Below the pieces are notes generated by a model that ran no database searches, was not told where the DNA came from, and saw only the letters and a list, made by a program, of their open reading frames with translations. Made by a program: the position numbers and the translations under genes. From NCBI GenBank assembly GCA_038025085.1, contig CM076146.1:12338001-12402000 (forward strand): a DNA stretch of 64,000 nt, in the 5' to 3' direction. This DNA comes from Tetragonia tetragonoides (taxonomy: Eukaryota; Streptophyta; Magnoliopsida; Caryophyllales; Aizoaceae). The stretch's first letter is position 1, and each line of letters opens with the position of its first letter. Of the stretch, positions 10,904-20,574 are shown piece after piece.

Positions 10904-13900
10904 GTTATTATTATTATTATTAGGAAAATAATCAAATATATAAAATTTTCAGTTTTCACCAGTTTCTTCCCAGTTACCAGTTAGACTTTATAGTTTTCAC
11001 CCGTTTTGCCCAATTTTCACCAATTTTTCCTAGTTTTCAGTCACCTGTTACCAGTTGAAAAGAACGAGCCCTAAGTGTAACAGAATTAAGAAGATGTAGT
11101 CAATTGAGTTGCAATTGTGGGACGAAGGGAGTACTGTCAATGATGATGATGATTTAAAGTGATACTCATATTATAAGTTCAATTAATTTTGTCAAAAATA
11201 GCTTATAAATGAGTATAAGCTATTTGAGATAGTCCGGCTCGTTTCGGTTTTGGATCGGTGAACAACCCGGCCTACTCATATATACACATTTGCCTAATGG
11301 CGAGATGAATATATTTCAATTTAGGGGGTGAAAACAACTTAAAAGGGCCTTGTAAAGAAAAAATTATTGTTGATTATTGGTGACTTCAACAATTTAAGTG
11401 TTACTTTGCTTGTGAGTGTCATAAACTACTTTTGTGGTTTATAAATTGCGTATGAAAGATGAATAAATTCGTTACTTAACACAATGTTTTATAACCTTAT
11501 TTCCCCCTTCAATTACTTCTATAATCTTATCAAGTAAAATTGCTAACATCGGTCAGAATATATGTAACTGAGATAACAAATGTATTCTTTTCCATTCAAT
11601 TGAAGAAAGAGTATGTTTCTAAATTTAACTCATCTAAATTGGACTGAGGAACACATGTCTCACACAATCCAATATTGACATTTTTTTAATTGACTATATG
11701 CAACTCATTTATTAATATAGCCCGAACACGAACCAGCAGATTTAACCCGCCAAATTTTCAGCTCTATAAAAACAAAAAGTCAGTCCGGCAACTCCGGTAA
11801 GCATGTGCATTTATTTTTGATTCAAGAAAAAGTGCAGAGAACCCATTGACGACATTCATAACTTTCAGAGAATATCGACAAATAACCCAAAAAAAAAAAA
11901 ACATAAAGATTATTATGTTGAATTCATTACAAACATAAAATAAATTAACCTTGTCAGAACCAGGTATCAGCTCTTGCAAAGCTGTTAATTTGGCATTGAT
12001 GCGTTCCCTTCGTCTCTGTTCCCTATTTCTTCGTTTCTGTTTCTTACAACCGCCAAAAATAAACAAATAAATAAGTAAAGCAAAAAAGAATTTAAAGGAA
12101 CTGATAATAGCTTTAGCTTATTGATGATATGGAAAAGCCAAAAAGAGGGAGCTTTTTCACCCTAAGTGCTGGAGCGTGTGGAGATTCATTGGTTGCCAGT
12201 GTCTCATCACGCCCCAGAGGCTGCTTTCCCTTTGATTGTCCAATACCAGCTTCCTGAATATGGTCATGATAATTAACCAAATGAAATCAAATGAGAACTT
12301 AGTACAAATCCAATCATGAACTATTTAAGCTACTACAACCACCACCACCACCTAGTAAATGCCCCGTCGAGGGCAGGATCTGGGAAGGTCCAGATGCAAT
12401 CATGAACTATGCAAGTATGGAGTATTGATTTTGTAGATGTTGATAAGTAGTCCTATTGAAATCTGGTACATTTAGGGTAAGTGAAAGGTGTCAATTTCTT
12501 GGCTATTCTTCATGGGCTATTCACCATTAGGTTGGAAAGCCGTTTGTTCTCATCCCCTCCGACCAGACCCATGATATTTTACCGGGAGTATTCATCTAGG
12601 TACTCTCAGGTGCAGAATAACCATTGGTACAAGCCATAAGGTTGTGTCATCCGCTATAAGCCTATAACAAACAAATACCTACCTTTGCCAATATTGCCAT
12701 CACTAGCTCTACCTTTAAGATTGTAAGACAATCATTCTATAGATAGAACAATTTATTCATTTCCCGCAATTATCTAGTCTTACTAGAGAGACGTAATATT
12801 TTTTGAAAAAAAAAATTAAGCTGAAGTTGGTCACTTGGGCTCTGTTTTCTACATTTAATTTTAATTCAATCAGTTCAGTTCAATCATGTTTGATTCGGTT
12901 GGATGGATTTTAAGGACCTAACGTCAGATTGAAAACATTAATTCACTTTCTAGTCGTTTTAAATAAGTGAATTCACTTGAAGCCAGTTTATTCCAACGAA
13001 CACCTTGTCGTAATTCAAGGTGGACTGGAACTAGTTTAAGTCCACACAATCTAGATTATTATTCACTCAACTTTTGTATTCATTCTCATGCCCCAATTTA
13101 TCCCTACTCTCTATGAATTTGACATGCAAGCCAAATTAACAATAAAATAAATATAAAAGCATGATGTATCAAAGACATAATTAGGTGCGGCAATAGACGA
13201 ACTCAACGAAAATGTATTTCTAGGCACCATGTACGTTAACATGCTCATTGAGAAGAGTGCTCATTTAATTGTCATGTAGGAAATTTGCTTGTATTTTCTT
13301 TTTTAATGACGGGGCATTGATATCAATAATATTTTATAGGTCTATTGGTGACATTAAAGGAGAATGATACATCCACCTACTGGGTTGTTAACCCACCTAT
13401 ACTTTGTGTCTAACTCTGTCCTCTATTTTCAGATTCTTTCTCCTCTATTTTCGAAAAATGACATTAAAGGTAGGAAGAGATAGATACAAAGTGAAGGTGG
13501 GTTGCCCACCCACTAGGTCAACCAAACATTTTGCGACATTAAAATATCTCTTATTTGGTTTTCTTGATATCTCCTCATTTATTCTCCTTTCTGGCGGTAA
13601 GTAATCCCCCTATAGTAAGTGGTGACAAAAATAAAGGTGTCAAATAGGTCGGTCAGGTCGGGTTTGGGTCCGATCACTTTCGATCGGGTCATTTGACAGG
13701 TCGAGTCGTTTTATTTTCGGGTTGAGAAATGCTTGTTCATGACCCAATGTGTTCGGGTTCGGGTCGACCCAACGGATTGAGTACTTATTTTTTTTAATTT
13801 TGTTATAATTGCATAATTAGTTGTATTTTCAACTTTAAAATAAACTTTTTTCACAATATATATATGAGACATAAAATAAATGGTTCTAATCTATTTGAAA

Positions 13901-14710
13901 AATATGTCGTAAAGTTTTCACTTGTTATTGGGTTTTTACTAATGCAAACGAGTACCAAAATCTATACCAATATAATAATTAGTCAAAATCGTTTCATTAG
14001 TACTAGAAAATCCCTTATTTAAGAGAAATATGAAATTAAAAATGTCAAAATGAGTTGATATGTAAGAAAATTTGATGTAATAAAGTCTTTTGTCATCTAC
14101 TTTTCTCATGTTGAGCTGTTTTATTTTGAACTTTCCAACCCAACGGGTCGACCCAGAGCGGGTTCGTGTTTGACCCAATTAATGTCGATTTTTCAAGTTC
14201 GGTGTGCATCGGGTTTTGAGTTGGAATTCTTTGTTCATGACCCAGACTTTTTAGGTAGGTATGAGTCGAGTTTTCGGGTCGAATCAAATTTTGACAGCTC
14301 TAGACAAAAAGTCTCTGTCTCCACTGGTGACCTATACTATTGCTCTCTATTTATATAGATATTATCTACATATATATAAACGGGAAAAAGCGTTAAAAAA
14401 GATTATAGTTATGGACAAACAACATGCTGACCTTACTAAGATTATATTCAAGATCCATATCCTTGTTCTGACATGGTTTTTGCACTCTTTTTCCCTTCTC
14501 ATCATCCTGAATTGGTGGAGCTTCCAAAGGAAATGAAACCGTGGATGGTAGAGTTGCATGAAGCTCAATGTTTGAAGGAACTTGGAATATATCATCCAAT
14601 TGTTCGAATTCTCCTAAGTTTTGATCTAGAAGAGCACTATTTTGAGTATTTAAAGCGTTGCTAGGATTAGGCTTCTCGGTACACCGGTTGTATGGCACTT
14701 GGTTGCTCAT
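5793..14710 (-). CDS. bHLH transcription factor, PIF/SPT/ALC-like (unit 3, best copy)
   Basis: Predicted five-exon gene: A 14710-14432, B 12253-12161, C 12042-11950, D 6261-6196, E 6059-5793. Each intron has GT and AG ends and all joins are phase 0, giving 265 residues. Exon C carries the basic region and helix 1 (REQRRRERINAKLTALQELI). Exon D is a 66-bp helix-2 exon (DQASILDDAIKYMKFLKLQL), the same size and place as in plant subfamily VII bHLH genes. Exon E is an M/Q/S/P-rich tail. Such proteins dimerise in the nucleus and bind E/G-box DNA. The E9 and R13 positions of the basic region are kept, but the usual H5 is R. No APB-like ELxxxxGQ motif is visible in exon A. The 5.7-kb intron C-D is full of transposons. 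Exon A start is the first ATG of the conserved block. Subfamily call is good; orthology (PIF, SPATULA or ALCATRAZ) is open. Confidence 0.72.
6683..6835 (+). mobile_element. tRNA-derived SINE-like sequence
   Basis: An A-box-like word (tgtggttgagtgg, 6693-6705) and a B-box-like word (gagttcgaattt, 6737-6748) lie 30-odd bases apart as in tRNA-derived SINE heads. The segment ends in an A-rich tail (ggggaaaaataataac, about 6825). A degraded relative of the B-box part (attcaaatctcgcattgggt) is near 7210-7232. It lies in the long intron of the bHLH gene. Confidence 0.5.
6840..7590. repeat. Two diverged copies of an about 260-bp block
   Basis: 6840-7110 and 7340-7590 share long runs, for example ttggattcccccttcttata, catgtttgggctcgaaa and atcactatagcaacttagca. 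A third trace is at 8683-8712, and the sequence that follows copy 1 (7150-7180) recurs at 9285-9312. The block therefore duplicated inside the intron before later elements inserted between the copies. No coding content. Confidence 0.6.
7407..7432 (+). mobile_element. Tail-only dA insertion (tatttcttc + poly A)
   Basis: Flanked by a 14-base duplication with one mismatch, aagtcgttaaagcg (7393-7406) and aagtcgtttaagcg (7433-7446). The insert is tatttcttc followed by an A-rich run. The sister block at 6893-6906 lacks it, which shows the empty site. The tail resembles the ccttc-poly(A) end of the retroposon at 42497-43182. Confidence 0.65.
8211..8242 (+). repeat. (GAT)n microsatellite
   Basis: About ten GAT units. 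On the minus strand it makes a poly-His run in a small frame, which is not a gene. Confidence 0.9.
8437..8446. promoter_or_regulatory. Palindromic G-box gccacgtggc
   Basis: A perfect 10-base palindrome centred on CACGTG lies in the right end of the fold-back element, inside the long intron of the bHLH gene. G-boxes are bound by bHLH/bZIP proteins. A regulatory role here is only a possibility. Confidence 0.35.
8486..8637. mobile_element. Small fold-back MITE
   Basis: Left arm aggtgtaatatacacaagta then gtgtctatctctctcc is mirrored by ggagagatagacacatagac and tgtatattacaccatgtgta on the right. Arms are about 50 bp with a short centre. No ORF. Target duplication not resolved. Several other elements of similar design occur in this window (13367-13525). 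Confidence 0.6.
8719..9113. mobile_element. Tourist-type MITE with TAA duplication
   Basis: A 395-bp element with ends ggccttgtttggtt and aaccaaacaaagcc (inverted, one mismatch) flanked by taa at 8716-8718 and 9114-9116. It contains repeated words such as acttccatgga. The 3-bp T(A/T)A target and GGC...GCC ends fit PIF/Harbinger MITEs. Confidence 0.75.
9135..9268. mobile_element. Stowaway-like MITE
   Basis: Ends ctctcttcgtcccaaac and gttttggacaaagagag are inverted, with TA on each side (9133-9134, 9269-9270). About 134 bp, AT-rich centre. CTCCCTCCGT-like ends with TA targets define plant Stowaway (Tc1/mariner) MITEs. Confidence 0.6.
9712..10045. repeat. gggtcggg-rich segment, probable hAT-like fragment
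   Basis: Starts tagacctggcaaacgggcc and runs through dozens of gggtcggg/ttcgggtcgg words. It resembles the hAT-type element at 13632-14302 in word content, but no right end or 8-bp duplication was found here, perhaps because later MITEs inserted next to it. The frame through it is not a gene. Confidence 0.4.
10099..10432. mobile_element. Harbinger-type MITE made of aatcagtg repeats, copy 1
   Basis: Ends gggtgtgttctttttcactt and taagtggaaaagaacgtaccc are inverted. The inside is about ten imperfect tandem units of 30-odd bases (ccttactcaatcagtgagaa...). The same family in reverse is at 36107-36390 with a clean TTA duplication, and a decayed copy lies near 39572-39815. Flanks here (aac / aat) do not give a clean duplication. 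Confidence 0.65.
10481..11071. mobile_element. Harbinger-type MITE with ATT/AAT microsatellite at its centre
   Basis: Ends ggacattcttttcaactgg and ccagttgaaaagaacgagcc are inverted and flanked by taa (10478-10480, 11072-11074). The arms are full of ttttcagttttcacc-like words. The centre is an (ATT)n run (about 10778-10824) facing an (AAT)n run (about 10853-10905), so the strand can fold into one long hairpin. The related element 18671-19292 has the same design. Confidence 0.75.
11075..11949. other. Intron sequence, no element recognised
   Basis: Part of the intron between exons C and D of the bHLH gene. AT-rich, with one short gggctcgtttcggttttgg-type patch near 11236-11270. No ORF or clear terminal repeats. 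Confidence 0.4.
12254..13366. other. Intron A-B of bHLH unit 3, no gene
   Basis: Lies between exons A and B. It holds CCA-repeat words near 12340 and an aattcagttcag-like patch at 12850-13040 that resembles the ctgaact repeats at 31.3-32.0 kb. No reading frame or conserved motif supports a gene. Confidence 0.4.
13367..13525. mobile_element. Small fold-back MITE
   Basis: Left arm ccacctactgggttgttaac then ctttgtgtctaactctgtcc is mirrored on the right by ggaagagatagatacaaagt and cccacccactaggtcaacc. Arms of roughly 50 bp, no ORF, target duplication not resolved. Confidence 0.55.
13632..14302. mobile_element. hAT-type MITE with 8-bp duplication
   Basis: A 671-bp element with a perfect 8-bp duplication gacaaaaa (13624-13631 and 14303-14310). 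Ends taaaggtgtcaaa and, read inward from the right, tagagctgtcaaa agree at 11 of 13 bases. Both arms are rich in gggtcgacccaac words. No transposase frame. Ends of the TAGAGCTGTCAAA type with 8-bp targets are known from plant hAT MITEs. Confidence 0.8.
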
Positions 14711-15061
14711 GTCTTAAATTACTATACCATATATATTGCATGCACCAAGAAGAAGTGACCGTGGTATATCTGGGCTCAAAGTTGTTTCACTTTAGTGTGA
14801 TTTGAACCAAATTTATATGATTGTCACAGATAGTTTAATAATGCATGCTTCGTGTATGTGTGTCAAACCAAGTGAGTAATTAGCAGAGTACGTATGTTTT
14901 TTTGACAACGTGACAATTTCGGGAATTGGGTTGAAACAAGAGGATGACACTTGTAGTTGCTGGTGAGATAATTTCAAGCAAAAAATGGCTTGTGATAATA
15001 CGTACTTCTTCGTTATCGCGCCTTCAAGCATATTCACTCTTTTGGCCAGAGCATCAAACAA
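14711..15061 (-). promoter_or_regulatory. Upstream region of bHLH unit 3, shared in part with unit 2
   Basis: A stretch around 14939-15025 (gaggatgacacttgtagttg, then cttgtgataatacgtacttc) matches 18272-18355 upstream of unit 2. The match shows that the duplication carried at least 300 bases of upstream sequence. It may be promoter, 5' UTR or a non-coding first exon. A minus-strand frame of 82 codons (15061-14813) overlaps it but is broken by stops in the unit 2 copy. Confidence 0.4.
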
Positions 15062-16076
15062 TATCAGCGACGTGTGATATTGTCACATGTTGAAAATCTT
15101 TGTTTCTAAAGTTTGCTTTTTCAGCCGGACTTGATCCACCGTGAACCAAAGACGCCCATGCATATATTTTAGAGGCCGGTACTGGTATTTTTGTTAGAGA
15201 TTTGCTCCCTTAGTCTACCATGGACGACTTTGTACTTTTTTTAATTTTGATTCACATCACATCTTCAAAAATCTCTTTAAAATGGAGGGACAGTTAGATT
15301 TTGATTAAAATATTCATAAGTGTCACTATAAGTAAATCATTTGTATGATGATGCTCACATTTCATAATACTAATCTAATCTTAATCTAGTTTAATATCTA
15401 TATATAAACCAAGTTACTATAATTAGGGAGTATTGAGTTATACCACCAGACGCGTAACTAGGCACAAAAATATGGTGTAGTGTAAAACCATATTTTTCTA
15501 CAAAAAATCCCTTTTTGTCGTGTTAATTTTCATTTCTTTGTATAAATCTTTTCTTCTTTTCCCTTAAAATTTTGCACCTAAATTTTATATGCTCTGGGTA
15601 CGAGTAGTAAATTTTTAATTATTATGTTGAAGTTATCGATACGCTAACGGATAAATATGAAGTATAGTACTCCTCATAAAGATAAACAATCGTGATTAAT
15701 ATAAAATTGAGTAAGTTTTGTGTGACACCAACTTACAAAGAATAAGTCTTGTGTGAGACCAACTTATAAATAAATGGGGTAACTATTTAGGTATAATAAT
15801 GATATAATATATCATATATAGGCATCAATACGACAATACATATACATATCTAAAGATTTAAGGCAAACAGCCAAACACATTACTAAACTAAATATATCTA
15901 CTCCTAAAGCTTATTATGATCTCAAAATAACCAGAACCCTTTCTGCCAGCAGGTGGGACAATGTTGAACCTTAGATTGAGGAAGTTGACCTATTTGAGGG
16001 GGTGTTATGAACAACTCACATGTTAGTGTCCACTATCCGAAAAATTAGAGCGAGAAAATTAGTAGAATATAAGTTA
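15062..16076. other. Spacer between bHLH units 2 and 3
   Basis: AT-rich sequence with no convincing gene. Unit 2 should have continued here with its exons D and E, but neither is present in this gap, so its 3' half is lost. Confidence 0.4.
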
Positions 16077-16348
16077 GAGCATGTTTGGCCTAGCTTGTAG
16101 GTAGCTTTTTCTTTTCTCCCTATTTTTCCTTACAAATCACCCCCTCTACCTCCTCTTACTACCAATTTCAACTTCCAAAAAGCTCAAAACACACCCTAAG
16201 ACCCCCTAGAAGCCCCAAAAGTAGAAGTAACAAATTGGATCTTCTACTTTTGAGCCTCCCAATGGGTGTTTTGAGCTTCTTAGAAACTGAAAATGGGGGT
16301 GAAAGGGAGGAAAGTGGAAGCTCCTCACAAACTAGGCCAAACACCACC
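16077..16348. mobile_element. Tourist-type MITE with TTA duplication
   Basis: A 272-bp element with ends gagcatgtttggcctagctt and aactaggccaaacaccacc, inverted, and TTA on both sides (16074-16076, 16349-16351). The arms continue as imperfect inverted repeats (gtagctttttc / gaaagtggaagctc). No ORF. Confidence 0.75.
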
Positions 16349-16882
16349 TTAGTGGATTGCTACACCTAACCTAATGAAGGTTATATTACTTAATAGGAGT
16401 TAATAGAATTCACATATACAAGCATTATAAATAATCAACCTTCTCAGAAGTTGGAATTAGTTCCTGCAGAATTGCAAATTTGGAGTTGATGCCTTCAATT
16501 TCTCTGTTTTCTTTGTTTCTTCGATTCTAGTTGCCAAAAAAAAGTTAAAAAAAAAAGTTTTTAAAAAAAAAAACAAAAAAAAAGACAGATTTAGTACGTA
16601 GGAACGTAACTGAAACTAGCTAGTGATGATGATCTTGGGCAAAAGCCAAAGGAGGGGAACTTGTTACCGTAAGCGTTGAAGCGTGTAGAGATTGTTTGGT
16701 TGCCGGTGTCTCATAAGGCTTTAGAGGCTGCTTTCCCTTACATTGCCCTGCATCTCCAATACCTTGTTCCTAAATCCCAATATTTTCACCAAATGAAGCT
16801 ATAAGATGCAAATCAATTTAAGGAAAAGGTCTTTATACCCCCATTGTATAATCCGATATAATCCACAAATTAACAGCGTTTA

Positions 16883-17135
16883 AAGCATGTTTGGGAGTTG
16901 GAGAATGGGGTGGAATTAAGAATTCTCCTTGTTAGTGAGTTTTCAAAATAGAAAATGGTGAACATAGGGGAACAATTCCCCACCATAAACCCAATTTTTG
17001 TTCGACTAAATTGGGGCAAAAGAGGCGGAGGGGAATTTGCCAAACACATTAAAATATTTTTGATCTCATCCCTTCCCTTCCCTTCCCCCTGATTGCCTCC
17101 CTTTCCCCTGCACTCCAAAACTTCCAAACATACTC
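16883..17135. mobile_element. Tourist-type MITE with TTA duplication
   Basis: A 253-bp element with ends aagcatgtttgggagttgg and ccaaaacttccaaacatactc, inverted with a few mismatches, between TTA at 16880-16882 and 17136-17138. It lies in intron A-B of unit 2. No ORF. Confidence 0.65.
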
Positions 17136-17419
17136 TTAGACCATATTTTTCCATAAGTATTGTGTATCGAAGTTAAGAATTGACAAGGTGCTAAACAAAA
17201 ATAGAGTATGTTAAAAGTTTTGATATCGAATTAGGAAAAATTATCGAAAATTACCTTATGACAAAGTGCTTTTTAAACATTTTATGAGGTTTCAACTCGT
17301 ACATCACCACGTTATACCACTTTCTGACCAAATTTTGCAAATATAATGGCCGTTTTACCCCTATACTTGATGATCGTTTTTTGAAAACAAAATTGACTGA
17401 GGACAAAGTGGTCATGTTT

Positions 17420-17610
17420 TTTCATTTGGTCCCTCACTAGTCACTATACCCACCCACCCTACCCCGCCCCAAATTAAACCACTTGGGCCAAGGCTTAACT
17501 GTTGCCATCCCCCCTATTTCCATCAATCGCAAGGAAGCATGGGGTTCAAAGGCTTGAACTTGGGACTTGCTCCATGTTAGAAGGTGGCAAGATTCCTATT
17601 GAGCCGGGAA
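17420..17610 (-). mobile_element. tRNA-derived SINE-like sequence, decayed
   Basis: On the minus strand cggctcaataggaatcttgc resembles a tRNA A box and ccaagttcaagcc a B box, about 30 bases later. The 5' exon A end of unit 2 lies just upstream of it. Ends and tail are not resolved. Confidence 0.35.
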
Positions 17611-18138
17611 ATGCCTCTGTCATTCAATAAACTTCTATTGAATATAATACTCTTAACAGCTAATAAGTTCGTATGTCATTGAGTATGCGATTCTACGAAA
17701 GGGCCGGGATACAAATTTAGAGCATAAATGTATAATTATGGACAAAGAGACTAACCTTACTATGACTATGCTGTAGTATTTGCTCCATTTTTCTCTTCTC
17801 ATCATGGTTTGTACTGGTAACGTTGCATGGAGCTCGAGGTTGGAAACCAGTTGGAATATATCATGCAACGATTCATCTTCTACGTTTTGCTTAAGGGATG
17901 ATAAAACAAGGACAGCTTGATTATTTATCCATTGAGCAATATCTTGAGCACTTGAAATGTTGTTAGTGACAATGGGAACATCAAGATCCGCTAACAAGTT
18001 TCTAGTAGGGGTAACAGATGTAGTAGAAGTTGTTTTCTCATCAGTACTAGTAGTTGATGATGAAACTGAAGGAACGCTAATAGTTTTCGAGTTGTATGGT
18101 ACTTCGTCGTCCATGTCGTCGTACGTTACTTCAACCAA

Positions 18139-18670
18139 AAACTAGTCTACTTGGTTATTGTGAACTCAGGTTTTTATTGACCAAAACTTTAAGAAATGGC
18201 CATAGTGAAATATTATGATGACGCACTTGCATACTCATTTTGGTAGTTTTGTCCTCAAATGGGGAGAAAGGGGAGGATGACACTTGTGGTTCTATAGTTG
18301 TTGGCTTGTTTATGTCGTAACGTGACTTGGCAATACATACTTGTTGGTTAACGGCATGTTATAGCCTTTATTCACCTAAATTTTTGCCACATCCGTAGTA
18401 TATATACGCTCCCTCCTTGAAGAGGCAAATATGGCTCCCTGGTTGTTCAAGGGTCATTTTTCCCAGTAAACAACAATTTTCTGATGTTTCAGTAATACCA
18501 CCTAACTATGTTACCTAATATACACCCTTGAAAATATGGGGGTGGTTTTGGAGTATTTGTTATAAAGAAAAAAAATTGGTTTAAAAATATCCTATTGATT
18601 GGGTAACACCAGATAAGCAAATAGATTGTTTGTTACTGAAATAGTAGAAATTTTTCGCTGTGAGCAATTA
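18139..18670. other. Upstream region of bHLH unit 2
   Basis: Contains the block 18272-18355 shared with the upstream region of unit 3. No intact reading frame of its own. Otherwise AT-rich sequence. Confidence 0.4.
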
Positions 18671-18870
18671 GGGACAGTTGCGGGCAATTGGGAAGTCTAG
18701 GTAGAAACTGGGGACAATTGGGGATAACTGGGTCAATTTGGGAGAAACTGGGAACAATGAGTGAAACTGAAAATTTTGTATTTTTGAGGATTTTTATGAT
18801 AATTATAATAATAATAATAATAATACTGTTATTATTATTTTTTTATGATTATTATAATTGTAAACATTAT

Positions 18871-18967
<97 letters not shown>

Positions 18968-19292
18968 TAGTATTATTACAATAATTAGAATTAGAAGTAC
19001 AATTATAAATGATAATGATAATAATATGTTGTAACAATAATACTTATTATTGTAATTATAATTATGATTTTAATTATAAAAATAATAATTTTATTTTATA
19101 ATTTTAAATATCATAATTTTTCTATAAATAAATATAAATATAGTGATGATAAACTACAATTATTCCTTTTTAAAAAACACTCAAAAATATAAAATTGCGC
19201 AAAATTGGGGATAATTGGGGGCAATTGGTGACAACTGAAAAATCTATCTGGTAACTGTGGATAACTGGAAAACAGTTGAAAGAAACATGCCC
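18671..19292. mobile_element. Harbinger-type MITE with long (TAA)n centre
   Basis: Flanked by TTA at 18668-18670 and 19293-19295. Left end gggacagttgcgggcaattg; right end read inward gggcatgtttctttcaactg, so the left arm seems to have lost about a dozen bases near its tip. Arms are rich in actggggacaattggg words. The centre is a (TAA)n run of roughly 100 bases (about 18866-18965). Same family design as 10481-11071. Confidence 0.7.
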
Positions 19293-19295
19293 TTA

Positions 19296-20574
19296 GTGAT
19301 GGCAATGGAGTGTGGCAGACGTATAGGATGTCGTATTCACCCCCGCATCTACCGTGCATATGCTCCATCCATCCCCACCCTATGCCTACCATGGGTAGAC
19401 ATATCCAAATCCACCCCACCTCCAAGTGGATATTCACCATCAACCGCTGGGTATCCATTAACGTACCTAAAATCCATTTATAGGCACAAATTTTTCCCAA
19501 AAAAAAAAAAAGACTATATATGTCTTAAGGACTATTACTAAGTAATATTAACGTATAAGGTCACAAATGTTTTAGGGGTGAGGAAGATTAAAAGGGGGGA
19601 AATCCAAAGTAAATTTTTTTTCTTATTTTTTGAGATTTTAACAAAATTCATTGATTTGAATTAGTGGTGTGGGTATGTGATGGGTATAAAGTCAAATTCA
19701 CTCTTATCCCACCACTCATGATGAGAATATTTTTAAATTTTATCCTATCTACCACCCAGTTAACCTCCTTTATACCGACGACATCTTGGGCAGGTTTAGG
19801 GTGATATCCACTTTTACGTTTTACTTAGCGCACTGGCATCCCCAGATATAACGAATGAGGAAGAACAATCATATTTGTAAATTGTTCAAGTTATGTTACC
19901 TAATCATATCAAAGCAAAAGAAGTTATGTTACTTAAATTGGCCCAAAGTAACAACAATTCTAGAGGGATTTTTTTTAACAAATTGATTGACAATGCTAGA
20001 GGTGTTGGATTGAGATAGATAATAAGTTATATTTCAATATTCTATTTCTTTTCCTTCTGTTATTGTCTTTTTACTTATAGATTTAACCTCTGTTCCTCTT
20101 GTTTTTGTTAAAAAAAAAAAAAAAAAACTATTAGCAAGTTGATCATAGGTAAAATACTGCTGTCTCAACTTGATTGGAATTGCTCCCTAAGATTCCTTTA
20201 AATAAACTATTTTATGATTATCAAATATACTTTCAAGGGCCTTTATTTGTTTATTTTTTCCTGGTACAAGGACTGGAAGCCGGGCAAATGCACTGAGATG
20301 ATTAATGATTAGCGATAGTAGAACGTCGTTTAGCCATTCCTATAAGATCTTCATACAAGACGCTAAACTTACCAAGGCCACAGGCACTCAAGCAGGTAAT
20401 TAAAAAAGCATAAAATTCTCAACCCATTCCAAATATATTTCTCTTTAATTAGATGTGATGGAGTATATAGCAAAGAAGCCTGCACATTTGACAATCATCA
20501 AACCTTGGTATAATTTGTACATTTCAAGGCTCAGGAGAGGTGCCACTACTTATCTATAACTATGTTTGGCACAA
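19296..20574. other. Unassigned sequence with an A tail near 20110
   Basis: No gene seen. An A run at about 20110-20127 follows a T-rich stretch (ctcttgtttttgtta) and may be the end of a retroposon, but no flanking duplication was found. Confidence 0.35.

Larger units (their letters stand above)
16440..18138 (-). pseudogene. bHLH unit 2, truncated and decayed PIF/SPT/ALC-like copy
   Basis: Exon A spans 18138-17756, exon B 16769-16668 (34 codons, open), exon C 16526-16440 (29 codons). Splice sites and phases match units 1 and 3. Exon A keeps the DEVPYNSK and LHDIFQLVSNLELHATLP blocks but then shifts frame before the HDEKRKMEQ block. Exon C still has the helix-1 end (FAILQELIPTSEK), but the basic region reads NKENREIEGINSK, so the arginines that contact DNA are gone. 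Exons D and E are absent downstream. The copy cannot make a normal bHLH domain unless it were spliced into unit 3 exons, which is speculation. Confidence 0.75.

Noticed and set aside
10766..10984. Poly-isoleucine frame
   Set aside because: Purely the translation of ATT/AAT repeats in a MITE.
18688..18984. Poly-asparagine frame
   Set aside because: Translation of the (TAA)n centre of a MITE.
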